The notes below the pieces were generated by a model. The model was not told the origin of the DNA and searched no databases. It was given only the letters and a program-made list of their open reading frames with translations. A program made the position numbers and the translations under genes. A DNA stretch of 64,000 nt, taken from Streptomyces phaeoluteigriseus. Its GTDB lineage: Bacteria > Actinomycetota > Actinomycetes > Streptomycetales > Streptomycetaceae. This document shows positions 16,772-25,992 of this stretch, one piece after another (position 1 is the first letter of the stretch; every line of letters begins with the position of its first letter). The stretch is taken from assembly GCF_001896135.2 (NCBI RefSeq), contig NZ_MPOH02000006.1:62001-126000 (forward strand). The letters are read 5' to 3'.

Positions 16772-18034
16772 GTGAGCAGCGAGAACTCTTCGGCGGACGA
16801 CGTGCAGCAGGTGTGGGACGTCGTCGTGGTGGGCGCGGGACCCGCGGGGGCTTCGGCCGCCTATGCGGCGGCGGTCGCGGGGCGGCGCGTCCTGTTGCTG
16901 GAGAAGGCGGAGCTGCCCCGCTACAAAACATGCGGCGGCGGCATCATCGGTCTCTCCCGTGACGCGCTTCCACCGGGTTTCGAGCTGCCCCTCCAGGACC
17001 GGGTGCACGCGGTGACGTTCTCGAACAACGGACGCTTCACCCGCACCCGCCGCTCCCGGCAGATGCTGTTCGGACTGATCAACCGGCCCGAGTTCGACCA
17101 GCAGCTCGTCGAGCACGCCCAGAAGGCCGGCGCCGAACTGCGCACCGGCGCCACCGTCACACGGGTCGAGCAGCACGGCTCGGCCGTGCCCGACCGGCGG
17201 ACGGTCGCGGTCGTCCTCCAGGGCGGCGAAGCGGTGTTGGCACGGGCGGTCATCGGCGCCGACGGCAGCGCGAGCCGCATAGGGGCACACGTCGGCGTGA
17301 AGCTCGACCAGGTGGATCTCGGCCTGGAGGCGGAGATCCCGGTGCCCGAGACGGTCGCCGAGGACTGGAAGGGCCGGGTCCTCATCGACTGGGGCCCGAT
17401 GCCCGGCAGCTACGGCTGGGTGTTCCCCAAGGGGGACACGCTGACGGTCGGGGTGATCTCCGCGCGCGGCGAGGGCGCCGCCACCAAGCGGTATCTGGAG
17501 GACTTCATCGGCCGGCTCGGCCTCGCCGGCTTCGAACCGAGCATCTCCTCCGGCCACTTGACCCGCTGCCGCGCCGACGACTCGCCGCTCTCGCGCGGGC
17601 GGGTGCTGGTGTGCGGGGACGCGGCCGGGCTGCTCGAACCGTGGACCCGCGAGGGGATCTCCTTCGCGCTGCGCTCGGGCCGGCTCGCCGGCGAGTGGGC
17701 GGTCCGCATCGCGGAGGCGCACGACGCGGTGGACGCCCGCCGCCAGGCCCTGAACTACGCCTTCGCGATCAAGGCGGGCCTCGGCGTGGAGATGAGCGTG
17801 GGAAAGCGGATGCTGGCCCTCTTCGAGCGGCGTCCGGGCCTGTTCCACGCGGCTCTCACCGGCGTGCGCCCCGCCTGGCGGGCGTTCACGGACATCACCC
17901 GTGGCCGGACGACCCTCGGTGAACTCGTGCGCTCGCACCCGCTCGCCCAGCGTGCCCTCGACGCGGTGGACCGGCGGCAGGCGACCGCAGCCGCGCGGAC
18001 GGACACGGGCGGGGTCGAGCAGGCCGGTTCCTGA
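16772..18034 (+). CDS. Geranylgeranyl reductase family FAD-dependent oxidoreductase
   Basis: A 420-residue flavoprotein. The dinucleotide motif DVVVVGAGPAGASAAYAAAV is at residues 16-35, followed by ELPRYKTCGGGI, which is characteristic of the geranylgeranyl reductase/FixC-like group, and by the second FAD motif GRVLVCGDAAGLLEPWTREG. Members reduce isoprenoid double bonds (menaquinone side chains, archaeal-type lipids, chlorophyll) or act in electron transfer. The GTG at 16772 is the first start. In actinobacteria this type is often linked to menaquinone modification, but no such genes are adjacent here. Confidence 0.85.
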   Translation: MSSENSSADDVQQVWDVVVVGAGPAGASAAYAAAVAGRRVLLLEKAELPRYKTCGGGIIGLSRDALPPGFELPLQDRVHAVTFSNNGRFTRTRRSRQMLFGLINRPEFDQQLVEHAQKAGAELRTGATVTRVEQHGSAVPDRRTVAVVLQGGEAVLARAVIGADGSASRIGAHVGVKLDQVDLGLEAEIPVPETVAEDWKGRVLIDWGPMPGSYGWVFPKGDTLTVGVISARGEGAATKRYLEDFIGRLGLAGFEPSISSGHLTRCRADDSPLSRGRVLVCGDAAGLLEPWTREGISFALRSGRLAGEWAVRIAEAHDAVDARRQALNYAFAIKAGLGVEMSVGKRMLALFERRPGLFHAALTGVRPAWRAFTDITRGRTTLGELVRSHPLAQRALDAVDRRQATAAARTDTGGVEQAGS

Positions 18035-18197
18035 GAGGCCGTCCGGCCCCCGTGACGTACGACAGGGGCTGGTTCCCGGCGGGTCCGGCCCCCCCCGGTG
18101 AGCGGACCGCACGACGCGGGTCACCGGCTGTGGGTGACGGTGATCCGGAACACCGCGTGGTCCGGGGCGATGCGGCCGAGGCCGGCGTCGGGAATCC

Positions 18198-18891
18198 ATG
18201 AGCAGCACCACCCGGGGGCCCGCGCCCGCGCACGGATCGACATCACCGCCGCCATCAGGGAGGAGGCCCCGCCGGCAGCTCGCCGCCTAGGGGGGCCGCC
18301 AAGCCGTCCCTGCGGGGCGTCGCCCGCCAACCGGGCATGGCATCCTCCGCGCCGCACCGCCACTTCCCGAGCCGCGACGACTGCTCACCGCGTTCATCAT
18401 CAACGCCTACGACTCCCTCGGCGAGAGCGCGGAGGCCGCGCACTCCGCCGTCGCCGTCGCCGACCCCGTCCGGCGCTGGGTCGCGGTCCGTGAGGCGGTA
18501 CGTGGCTGGGCGCTGGCGCATCCGCACGAGTACTCCCTGATCTACGGCACGCCCGTGCCCGGCTGCGGCGCACCCCTGACGACCGTCCCCGCCGACTCCC
18601 GCGTCGGACTCCTCCTGACCGGCGTCGCACGGGACGCGGGCCGGACCGCCCCGCCTGCCGCGCCGCCCCCTTCCGGCCGAGCCGCGCGCCGAGGCGAGCG
18701 AATCACGGCCGACGTCGCCCCCGACCTCCCCCCCCCCGGAGACCGCCGCCGCACTGGTCGCGGCCTGGGCCCAGCCGTACGGGCTGGTCGGATTCGAGGT
18801 GTTCGGCCGGTTCAGCCCCATGGTCGAGGACCGCGAGCCCTTCTTCCGCCATGCGGCGACCGAACTCGCCGGGGGAGTGGGGTCGGCGTAG
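18198..18891 (+). pseudogene. TetR family regulator, multiply frameshifted
   Basis: Pieces of a TetR/AcrR regulator are spread over different frames: ARARIDITAAIREEA and ASSAPHRHFPSRDD (HTH region), then LLTAFIINAYDSLGESAEAA and RGWALAHPHEYSLIYGTPVP (C-terminal ligand domain), and finally LVAAWAQPYGLVGFEVFGRF to the TAG at 18889-18891. An in-frame TAG interrupts the N-terminal part near 18290, and at least four frame changes are needed, some at long C or G runs (for example a run of ten C near 18735). It is either a true pseudogene or the worst-sequenced gene in the window. Similarity is to TetR proteins with a WHG-type C-terminal domain. Confidence 0.65.
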
Positions 18892-19015
18892 GGACGTCGA
18901 TCCCGGGGCGGGACCGCCGGTGCCCCCGGCGTCCGGTCGTACTTCGCCGGGAGTACACGCGATCACCTCGTCCGGCTGACGTCCGCCCAGGCCGGGGGCG
19001 TCTAGCGTGGCGGAC

Positions 19016-20245
19016 ATGGACGAGCGGCGGGTGCGCGAGCGGGGCGGGCCGGTGCGGTGGTGGCGGTACGGGCCGCCGTGGCCGGGACACCGCGAGGACG
19101 AGGAACCGGGCAGCCACCGGCCCTGGCGCTCCACCGTCCTGCTCACCGCGTTCGTGCTCATCGGCTCGAACTTCGCCGCCCACGAGCAGCAGGGCGAACG
19201 TGCGGCGCTCGACCCGTTCGCGCGCGTTCTGCTGGTCGTCGCCGCGGGTCTGCTGCTCTGGCGGCACCGGCATCCGGTGCCCGTCGTGTTCGGTACGGCC
19301 GCCGCCACCGCGGTCTACCTGGGCGCCGGCTACCCGTACGGGCCGGTCCTCCTGACCGTCGCCGTGGCCTGCTTCGCCGCCGTCGTCGCGGGGCACCGCC
19401 GAGCCGCCTGGACGGCCCTGGGCGTGCTGTGGACCGTGCGCCTGCTGGTCGCGCACTGGCTGTACCGGTGGCTGCCGCCGTCCGGGGACCGGCCCGCCTC
19501 CTTCGCCCAGGAGATCGTCGTCGCCACCTGGGTCGTGGTCATCGTCGCCGTCTCCGAGCTGGCCCGGACCCGGCGAGAGCAGTGGGCCCGGGATCGGGCC
19601 GAGCGCGCGCAGGCCGCCCGGCGGCGGGCCGACGAGGAGCGGCTGCGCATCGCCCGCGAACTGCACGACGTCCTCGCCCACAGCCTCTCCGTCATCAACG
19701 TGCAGGCGGGCGTGGGCCTCGCGCTCCTCGACACCGATCCGGAGCAGGCGCGCACCGCGCTCACCACGATCAAGTCCGCCAGCAAGGAGGCACTCGGTGA
19801 TGTGCGCCAGGTGCTCGACACCCTGCGCACCCCCGGCGACGCCCCGCGCACCCCCGCGCCCGGCCTGGACCGGCTGCCCGAACTGGTGGAGCAGGCGGCG
19901 CGGGCCGGACTGACCGTCGAGGTGACGGGGAGGCCGCCCCGGCTGCCGCCCGGCACGGACCTCGCCGCGTTCCGCATCGTCCAGGAGGCCCTGACCAATG
20001 TCGTACGGCACTCCGGGTCCCGTCACGCGCGCGTGCACCTCGATCGGGCGAGTGGGGCACTGCGGCTGAGGATCGACGACGACGGGCCGTCGGTCGGCAC
20101 GGACGCGGGCGGCAGCGGCAACGGCCTGGCCGGAATGCGGGAGCGGGCCGCGGCGCTGGGTGGCACGATCGAGGCGGGCCCGAGGGCGGACGGCGGCTTC
20201 CGCGTCCTCGCCGTCCTGCCGTCGGCAGCCGGGCCGGAGCGGTGA
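19016..20245 (+). CDS. NarL-type sensor histidine kinase
   Basis: A histidine kinase of about 409 residues with four to five hydrophobic segments in the first 180 residues (for example [20 protein letters not shown]), then the HisKA_3 dimerisation and phosphorylation motif [20 protein letters not shown] with the phospho-accepting His, and a C-terminal HATPase_c domain ([20 protein letters not shown] as N box, [16 protein letters not shown] as G box). A TAGCGT hexamer at 19003-19008 lies 7 bases before the ATG, so the mRNA may be leaderless. It overlaps or abuts the response regulator downstream. The stimulus is unknown. Confidence 0.92.
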   Translation: MDERRVRERGGPVRWWRYGPPWPGHREDEEPGSHRPWRSTVLLTAFVLIGSNFAAHEQQGERAALDPFARVLLVVAAGLLLWRHRHPVPVVFGTAAATAVYLGAGYPYGPVLLTVAVACFAAVVAGHRRAAWTALGVLWTVRLLVAHWLYRWLPPSGDRPASFAQEIVVATWVVVIVAVSELARTRREQWARDRAERAQAARRRADEERLRIARELHDVLAHSLSVINVQAGVGLALLDTDPEQARTALTTIKSASKEALGDVRQVLDTLRTPGDAPRTPAPGLDRLPELVEQAARAGLTVEVTGRPPRLPPGTDLAAFRIVQEALTNVVRHSGSRHARVHLDRASGALRLRIDDDGPSVGTDAGGSGNGLAGMRERAAALGGTIEAGPRADGGFRVLAVLPSAAGPER

Positions 20246-20286
20246 GCCACCCGCTGCCGTCCCCCACCGAAGCCGAGGAGGTCCCG

Positions 20287-20951
20287 GTGATCCGCGTACT
20301 GCTGGCCGACGACCAGTCACTGGTCCGCGCCGGCTTCCGGGCGCTGCTCGACGCCCAGCCGGACATCGAGGTGGTCGGGGAGGCCCCCGACGGCGAGGAG
20401 GCGGTGCGGCTCGTGCGCGAGCTGAGGCCCGACGTCGTCCTGATGGACATCCGGATGCCGCACCTCGACGGACTGGCCGCGACCCGCCGGTCACCGGCGA
20501 CCCGGCCCTCGATGCCGTCAGGGTGGTCATGCTCACCACCTTCGAACTCGACGAGTACGTCTTCGAAGCGATCCGGTCCGGCGCCTCGGGCTTCCTGGTC
20601 AAGGACACCGAACCGGAGGAACTCCTGCGTGCCGTACGGGCGGTGGTGGCGGGGGACGCCCTGCTGTCGCCCGGGGTCACCCGGCGGCTCATCGCGGAGT
20701 TCGCCGCCCGTTCCAAGGCGCCCGCGGCCGACTCCGAGCTGGCCCGGCTCACCGAGCGGGAACGGGAGGTGATGGCGCTCGTCGGGATCGGTCTGACCAA
20801 CGAGGAGATCGCCCGCCGTCTGGTGGTCAGTCCGCTCACCGCGAAGACCCACGTCAGTCGCACGATGGTGAAGCTCGGCGCCCGTGACCGGGCCCAACTG
20901 GTGGTGCTCGCCTACGAGTCGGGGCTGGTCCGGCCCGGCTGGCTGGGCTGA
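20287..20951 (+). CDS. NarL/LuxR family response regulator (one-base frameshift)
   Basis: Response regulator partner of the preceding kinase. The receiver domain starts [20 protein letters not shown] (acidic pair DD) with phospho-acceptor Asp in [15 protein letters not shown]. After ATRR the frame breaks near 20491; adding one base restores [20 protein letters not shown] and the rest: [20 protein letters not shown] and the Lux[24 protein letters not shown]. The GTG at 20287 follows GAGGAGG; an alternative GTG at 20242 overlaps the kinase stop as GTGA. The break would remove the whole output domain, so an assembly error is more likely than a functional truncation. Confidence 0.85.
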
Positions 20952-21322
20952 CCCCCGGGGCGTTCGGACCCGCCGTCGGTGCGGCGGGCCGTGGCGTGGG
21001 TGTGACCGGTGGTGCCGGCGCCGGCCCCGGGAGGGGTGGCGGTGTGGCCGGCGGCTTCCCCGGTGGGCGTGGCCGCGCGGTGCTCGGGGAACCGGAGGAG
21101 CACGCTCACCACCCGCACCGCGAACAGCACGGGCGTGACCGTGAGTCCCACGTGCAGGAGCACCTTCTCGACGGTGGCGGGGAGTTCGAACAGCAGCGCC
21201 GGTCCGGCGACCGCCCCGAACAGCACCGCCGCCGCGAAGGCCGCGCTGAGCACCGCGTATCCGATCTCGACGGTGATCGCGTCCCGTTCCGCCTGCGTGC
21301 GGCGTCCCCCGTGGCCGGTCAT
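20912..21322 (-). CDS. DUF6332-like small membrane protein
   Basis: A 136-residue protein starting MTGHGGRRTQAERDAITVEI, with two hydrophobic segments (YAVLSAAFAAAVLFGAVAGP and HVGLTVTPVLFAVRVVSVLL), similar to the Streptomyces DUF6332 family. The last 50 residues are low-complexity, rich in Gly, Thr, His and Pro, and the 3' end overlaps the end of the convergent response regulator gene by 40 bp. The tail may be non-conserved or the true stop may be disturbed. Function is unknown. Confidence 0.65.
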   Translation of the reverse strand: MTGHGGRRTQAERDAITVEIGYAVLSAAFAAAVLFGAVAGPALLFELPATVEKVLLHVGLTVTPVLFAVRVVSVLLRFPEHRAATPTGEAAGHTATPPGAGAGTTGHTHATARRTDGGSERPGGQPSQPGRTSPDS

Positions 21323-21389
21323 AGGGGAAGTCTCACAGGAGGGCGCCCGGCGGGCAACAGCACGCCGGGCGCCCTCCGGAGGCGTCCCC

Positions 21390-22880
21390 CTAGTCGCGGA
21401 CCGGAACCCGTTCCGCGTTCGCCTCCTCCACGGTGGACCTGGCGACCAGGACCGAGCCGCGGGTGCGGCGGGTACGCAGGCCGGGAAGGGTGATCAGGAG
21501 GCCCAGGGCGGCGACGCCCGTGACCACCATCAGACCGGGGCGGTAACTGTCCAGTACGGCCTGCGGGGTGGGGTCGGCCGGGGCGCCCGCGGTCACCACC
21601 GCCGTGACCACCGCCAGGAAGATCGCCCCGCCGACCTGGACGGAGGTGTTGAGCAGGCCGGAGACCATGCCCTGCTCGTGGTCCGCCACGCCGTTCGTGG
21701 CCTGGATGTTGAGCGAGGGGAAGACCAGCGCGCAGGCCGCGCCGATCAGCAGCATGCTGGGCAGGATGACCGCCGCGTACACCGGGTCGAGGTCGACGCG
21801 CAGGAACAGCGCGTAGCCGACGACCATGAAGGCGAAGCCCGTCACGATCAGCCGTGGGGTGCCGAACCGGTCCACGACCGAGCCGACCCTGGTCGAGGAG
21901 AGCGCCACCAGCGCACCCGCCGGCAGGAAGGCCAGCGCGGTGTGCAGCGCCGACCAGTCGAGCAGGTTCTGCATGTACATCGTCGCCAGGAACTGGAAGC
22001 CCACGTACGAGCCGAAGAACGCCATCGCCCCGAGCTGGGCGCGTATCTGGCTGCCCGAGCGCAGTACGCCGAGGCGGATCAGCGGGCCGGGTGAGCGCCG
22101 TTCGACCCGGACGAAGACGGTCAGCAGGACGGCGACGGCCAGGAAGGACAGCAGCGTGCGGACCGAGGTCCAGCCGGCCTCGGGTGCCTGGACGACGGTG
22201 AAGACCAGCAGCAGCATCGACGCGGTGCCGAGGACGGCGCCGGGGATGTCGTAACCGCTGTGGCCCTGCTCGCGTGCGCTGCGCGGCAGCAGCTTCAGGC
22301 CCACCACCAGGGCGACCAGGGCTATCGGGGCGGGCAGCAGCATGGTGAGGCGCCAACTGGCCTCCGTGAGCAGGCCGGAGAGGACCAGGCCCATGGAGAA
22401 GCCGGTGGCGGCGCAGGTGGTGTAGATGGAGAGCGCGCGGTTGCGCAGCGGGCCCTCCGGGAACGTCGTCGTGATGATCGACAGGCCCGCCGGCGCGGTG
22501 AAGGCCGCGCTCAGGCCCTTGATGAACCGGCTGGCGATCAGCAGCGGGCCCGAGTCGACGAGGCCGCCGAGCAGGGAGGCGAGCGCGAAGACACCGAGGG
22601 CGACGAGGAAGACCTGGCGGCGGCCGAGCAGGTCGGCCGTGCGTCCGCCGAGGAGCAACAGGCCGCCGTAGCCGAGGATGTATCCGCTGACGATCCACTG
22701 CAGGGTCGAGGTGGACAGGCCGAGGTCGGAAGCGATGGACGGCAGGGCGACGCCGACCATCGACACGTCCAGCGCGTCGAGGAACATGGCGGCGCAGAGC
22801 ACCAGCAGCGTGCCCCACAGCCGGGGAGTCCAGCGAACCGCCGGGGACGGGGTCGCGGGGGAGGGGAGCGGAGAGGTCAT
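21390..22880 (-). CDS. MFS transporter, DHA2 (14-TM) type
   Basis: A 496-residue major facilitator with about 14 hydrophobic helices. Typical features are LDVSMVGVALPSIASDLGLS in helix 1 (motif D-like for drug exporters), GYGGLLLLGGRTADLLGRRQ (motif A) and FSMGLVLSGLLTEASWRLTM (motif C region). It is probably a proton-coupled exporter of a drug or metabolite. It is divergent from a MarR regulator, and a 27-bp palindrome just upstream of its start suggests direct repression released by the transported compound. Confidence 0.9.
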   Translation of the reverse strand: MTSPLPSPATPSPAVRWTPRLWGTLLVLCAAMFLDALDVSMVGVALPSIASDLGLSTSTLQWIVSGYILGYGGLLLLGGRTADLLGRRQVFLVALGVFALASLLGGLVDSGPLLIASRFIKGLSAAFTAPAGLSIITTTFPEGPLRNRALSIYTTCAATGFSMGLVLSGLLTEASWRLTMLLPAPIALVALVVGLKLLPRSAREQGHSGYDIPGAVLGTASMLLLVFTVVQAPEAGWTSVRTLLSFLAVAVLLTVFVRVERRSPGPLIRLGVLRSGSQIRAQLGAMAFFGSYVGFQFLATMYMQNLLDWSALHTALAFLPAGALVALSSTRVGSVVDRFGTPRLIVTGFAFMVVGYALFLRVDLDPVYAAVILPSMLLIGAACALVFPSLNIQATNGVADHEQGMVSGLLNTSVQVGGAIFLAVVTAVVTAGAPADPTPQAVLDSYRPGLMVVTGVAALGLLITLPGLRTRRTRGSVLVARSTVEEANAERVPVRD

Positions 22881-22894
22881 GCCGAGGACACTAC

Positions 22895-22921
22895 ATGCGC
22901 ATGCATCGAATGCAAGCGCAT
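22895..22921. promoter_or_regulatory. MarR operator between MFS and MarR genes
   Basis: An imperfect palindrome with arms TGCGCATGCAT (22896-22906) and ATGCAAGCGCA (22910-22920) around a CGA centre; 10 of 11 arm positions pair, plus A22895/T22921. It ends 14 bp upstream of the MFS start and 45 bp upstream of the MarR start, so it would control both. A further half-site ATGCAA occurs at 22931-22936. Confidence 0.8.
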
Positions 22922-22965
22922 TTAATTCCGATGCAATAAACCGGGTTCTCTGCTACGGTGCCGCC

Positions 22966-23361
22966 ATGGCGGCTGACAAGGTCGAACGGGCGCTCGTGGA
23001 ACAGTGGCGGGAGATGCTCGCCCTGCACGCGCGCACGCAGTGCGAACTCGACCGCGCACTGCACGGACACGGCCTGTGCGCCAGCGACTTCGAGGTGCTC
23101 GACGTCCTCTCCGGAACCGCCCCGGCCGGCGCGTGCGACTTCCGTGTCCAGGAGATCGCCGAGCGGGTCCACCTGAGCCAGAGCGCGCTGTCACGGCTGA
23201 TCGCCCGGCTGGAGAAGGACGGTCTCGTGGCGCGCGCGATGTGTTCCGAGGACCGCCGGGGAGTCCGGGTGGCGCTCACCGAAAGGGGGCGCGCGCTGCA
23301 CGGCGAGGTGCTCCCCGTGCAACGCTCGGTGCTCACGCGCATGCTGACGGACCCGGACTGA
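22966..23361 (+). CDS. MarR family transcriptional regulator
   Basis: A 131-residue winged-helix regulator. The sequence LCASDFEVLDVLSG leads into the HTH VQEIAERVHLSQSALSRLIA and the wing LVARAMCSEDRRGVRVALTE, the conserved DxR loop of MarR. A TACGGT hexamer at 22954-22959 lies 6 bases before the ATG, pointing to a leaderless transcript. It probably represses itself and the divergent MFS exporter through the palindrome between them. Confidence 0.92.
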   Translation: MAADKVERALVEQWREMLALHARTQCELDRALHGHGLCASDFEVLDVLSGTAPAGACDFRVQEIAERVHLSQSALSRLIARLEKDGLVARAMCSEDRRGVRVALTERGRALHGEVLPVQRSVLTRMLTDPD

Positions 23362-23368
23362 CCGCGCG

Positions 23369-24121
23369 TCAGCTCCAGGTCACGGCAGACTTCTCCCGCC
23401 ACAGCCGCGCCAGCGAGGCGTCTCCCTCCACGGCGGGGTACGGCAGCCGGTTCCACAGCGACAGATAGAGCAGCGCCGCCGGTCCGGACACCTCGCAGTC
23501 CGCGTCCCCTGCGCCGCCGCGCTCCGTCACCGGCGGCTCCGCGGACAGACGTACGGTCCACACCGCGTCGTCGGCGTCCGTCGCCCGCACCCGCAGTACA
23601 CGGGGAGCCTCGGTGCGCACCCTGCTCCTGGGGCGGGCGTGGAAGGCGCGCAGCAACTCGTCGATGCCGTCCGCCGCGAAGCCGACGGGGAGCGCGGCGG
23701 CCGTCTCCTCGGGTGCCGTGCCGCGCGCCGACTCCGCGTCCGCGCGGTGGACGGCCGTCTCGTGCGCCTGCCGCCTGGCCCAGAACGCGAGCGGCGAGGG
23801 CGCGGGCAGGAAGTGCCAGCACTCCACGTCCGCGGGCGCGGCGGCGAGCGCGTCGACCAGGCGCCGGTGGCCCGTACGGAACCAGTCGAGCAACTCGCCG
23901 CCGTCGAGGTCCGGCGGACCGTCTGCGGGGTACGGCGCGGTACGTCCCTCGGCGACGAACGACGTCGCCCACCGGTGCACCATGCCCGTGTGCCGCAGCA
24001 GATCCCGGACCTGCCAGTCCGGACAGGTCGGGACCCTGGCACCGGGCCCCGCCTCGCCCGCCGCGGCGGCGAGGGACCGGCCCTCCTGATCGAGGACGCG
24101 GATGAACTCGACGGTCTCCAT
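23369..24121 (-). CDS. Maleylpyruvate isomerase family mycothiol-dependent protein
   Basis: A 250-residue protein with an N-terminal DinB-like/MDMPI_N four-helix domain: VPTCPDWQVRDLLRHTGMVH (metal-binding His region), GELLDWFRTGHRRLVDAL, and HETAVHRADAESA with conserved His residues, followed by a C-terminal MDMPI domain (CEVSGPAALLYLSLWNRLPY). Such proteins are thought to use mycothiol, the actinobacterial thiol, as cofactor. The substrate is unknown. The ATG at 24121 is the natural start; the frame further upstream to 24235 lacks protein character. Confidence 0.85.
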   Translation of the reverse strand: METVEFIRVLDQEGRSLAAAAGEAGPGARVPTCPDWQVRDLLRHTGMVHRWATSFVAEGRTAPYPADGPPDLDGGELLDWFRTGHRRLVDALAAAPADVECWHFLPAPSPLAFWARRQAHETAVHRADAESARGTAPEETAAALPVGFAADGIDELLRAFHARPRSRVRTEAPRVLRVRATDADDAVWTVRLSAEPPVTERGGAGDADCEVSGPAALLYLSLWNRLPYPAVEGDASLARLWREKSAVTWS

Positions 24122-24338
24122 GGGGGTGAGTGTGCCCGATGGAGTGCGGTCGAAGGGAAGGGGGCCGGGAGGGCGTCGAGGCGCTTGCCGTTCAGGCGGT
24201 GCGCGTGCCACCTGGTGCGCGGACACCGGGGTCATGACCGATCGCGACTTCGTACTGCCCGCGCCCGAGGGAGAGGGGTGCGATCCGCTCGCTCCGCGGA
24301 ATGGCGGGGCACAGCCAGGGGGCCGGTGTGTCGGTTCC

Positions 24339-25544
24339 TCAGTCGCCTGCCGTGCGCCGCATGGTGAGGCCGATCAGGGCCGCGATCGCCGCCAGGGCCG
24401 CGACGCTGGTGAGGGCGGTGGGGAGGGAGAACCAGTCGGCCATGAAACCGATGGCGGGCGGGCCGAGGAGCATGCCGCCGTAGCCGAGGGTGGAGGCGAC
24501 GGCCACGCCGGTGGGGCCGGCGAGGGTGCCCGCGCGTTCGACCGCCACCGGGAAGAGGTTGGCCAGGCCGAGTCCGGCGACGGTGTAGCCGACGAGTGCT
24601 GCCCAGGGCGCCGGGGCGAGGGCGCCGAGCAGCATGCCGACGGCCGCGACGGTGCCGCCGGCGACCACCGTGCGGGTGCGGCCCAGCCGTTCCAGGAGGG
24701 TCGTGCCGGTGAGCCTGCCGACGGTCATCGCGAGGGCGAAGCAGGCGTAGCCGGCGGCAGCGAGACCGGGGGAGGCGTCGAGGTCCTGCTGGAGGTGCAG
24801 GGCGCCCCAGTCGGCGAGCGCCCCTTCGCCGTAGGCCGTGCACAGGGCGATCAGGCCGAAGACGACGACCAGGCGGCGGGTGCGGGCGGTGAGGCGGGTG
24901 GGTTCCGCGGGGCGCGGGTCCGCACCGTCCCGGGAGGGTGCGCCGGCCGGTGCCTGGCGCAGCAGTGCGGGTCCGGCCAGTGCCGTCACCAGCAGACCGA
25001 CGAGGCCGAGGCCCAGCAGGTGGCGGGTGGGGGAGAGGGAGCCCGCGACCAGGCCGCCGAGGCCGGCGCCGATCATGCCGCCCAGGCTGAACGCCGCGTG
25101 GAACGTGGGCATGATGGGCCTGCCCAGGGCGGTGACCAGGTCGACGGCGGCACTGTTGAAGGCCACGTTGATTCCGCCGTAGGCGGCGCCGAAGAGGAGC
25201 AGTACGGCGCCCAGCGCGGTCGCGGAGTGGGTCAGCGGGGGCAGGGTGACGCTGAGGGAGAGCAGGACCGCGCAGACCACGGTGACGGGGTGGCTGCCGT
25301 ACCGCCGGCAGAGGCGGCCGGTGATCAGCATCGTCACCACCGCCCCGGCGGAGACGCCGAGGAGGGCCAGACCGAGGTCACTGGCGGAGGCGCCGGTCTG
25401 TTCCTTGATGGCGGGAATGCGCACGACCCAGCCGGCGAAGACGAATCCGTCGAGGGCGAAGAAGACGGTGAGGACGAGGCGGAGCCGGCTGAGGGAGTGG
25501 CCCCGCACGGCGATGTGCGAACGGGCTTTGTTTATTGGCGGCAC
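24339..25544 (-). CDS. MFS transporter, 12-TM
   Basis: A 401-residue major facilitator of the YbjJ-like type. It contains FFALDGFVFAGWVVRIPAIK (helix 1), SDLGLALLGVSAGAVVTMLI, GMIGAGLGGLVAGSLSPTRH and a second-half motif VGRLTGTTLLERLGRTRTVV. The substrate is unknown; relatives include sugar and drug transporters. The GTG at 25544 is preceded at the right distance by a TTGCCG/TAGCCT promoter and would give a leaderless mRNA. Confidence 0.85.
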   Translation of the reverse strand: MPPINKARSHIAVRGHSLSRLRLVLTVFFALDGFVFAGWVVRIPAIKEQTGASASDLGLALLGVSAGAVVTMLITGRLCRRYGSHPVTVVCAVLLSLSVTLPPLTHSATALGAVLLLFGAAYGGINVAFNSAAVDLVTALGRPIMPTFHAAFSLGGMIGAGLGGLVAGSLSPTRHLLGLGLVGLLVTALAGPALLRQAPAGAPSRDGADPRPAEPTRLTARTRRLVVVFGLIALCTAYGEGALADWGALHLQQDLDASPGLAAAGYACFALAMTVGRLTGTTLLERLGRTRTVVAGGTVAAVGMLLGALAPAPWAALVGYTVAGLGLANLFPVAVERAGTLAGPTGVAVASTLGYGGMLLGPPAIGFMADWFSLPTALTSVAALAAIAALIGLTMRRTAGD

Positions 25545-25550
25545 AAAATC

Positions 25551-25579
25551 AGGCTAAGCGGAACGCCTTACCCCGGCAA
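25551..25579 (-). promoter_or_regulatory. Promoter and inverted repeat upstream of MFS gene
   Basis: On the minus strand TTGCCG (25579-25574) and TAGCCT (25556-25551) are 17 bp apart, and the GTG start at 25544 follows 6 bases after the -10. An imperfect palindrome, TAAG/CTTA outer arms with paired inner G and C (25555-25570), sits inside the spacer and overlaps the -10, as expected for a repressor site. Confidence 0.5.
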
Positions 25580-25588
25580 GGTAGTTGA

Positions 25589-25783
25589 TGCGTACATGCT
25601 TGCGGAACCCTCACGCCCGCGACCACGACCACCGGCAGCGACGGGGCATACGCCTTCTCGGACCTGGACAGCGGGCCGTACACGGTCATCGCGACCGGCT
25701 ACCCGCCGCGCGCCGCCGGCGTCAGCGTCTCCGGCGGCGACATCGACGGCCACGACCTCGAACTGGCCCACCCTGCCGACTAG
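25589..25783 (+). pseudogene. 3' remnant of a carboxypeptidase-regulatory-like (Ig-fold) domain
   Basis: The frame ending TAG at 25781-25783 reads TLTPATTTTGSDGAYAFSDL, then DSGPYTVIATGYPPRAAGVS and GHDLELAHPAD. This is the typical beta-sandwich repeat (G-Y-F-L-G-Y-V-A-GY-P) found at the C-terminus of some Streptomyces membrane proteins, including MFS transporters. There is no start codon in frame, and a TGA precedes it at 25586-25588. It appears to be the last 60 codons of a deleted gene. Confidence 0.6.
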
Positions 25784-25792
25784 TCATTGCGC

Positions 25793-25974
25793 AGACCGGT
25801 CCAGGCGCCGACCGGTGCACGCGGCCGACCGGTGCATCCGGCCGAGCGGTCCACCACGCCGAGCGGTCCACGCGGCCGAGCGGTCCACCAGGCCGACCGG
25901 TCCACGCGGCCGACCGGTCCACGCGGCAGACCGGTGCACCCTGGCGACCGGTCCCCCCGGCAGACTGGTTCACC
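25793..25974. repeat. 17-bp tandem repeat array, about ten copies
   Basis: Units of 17 bp with consensus CGACCGGTCCACGCGGC run head to tail from 25809 to 25961, with a shortened first copy from 25793 and a partial last copy to 25974. Each copy contains an ACCGGT or AGCGGT core. Copies differ at 1-5 positions, so the array is not brand new. It lies between the remnant gene and the 3' end of the FAD oxidase. Spacers are absent, so it is not a CRISPR array. Confidence 0.85.
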
Positions 25975-25992
25975 TTCGCCGCGGAGGCGGTT

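Noticed and set aside
18001..18891. Intact TetR gene
   Set aside because: At least four frame changes and an in-frame TAG are needed; it was recorded as a pseudogene instead.
25793..25974. CRISPR array
   Set aside because: The repeats are contiguous 17-bp units without spacers and no cas genes are near.
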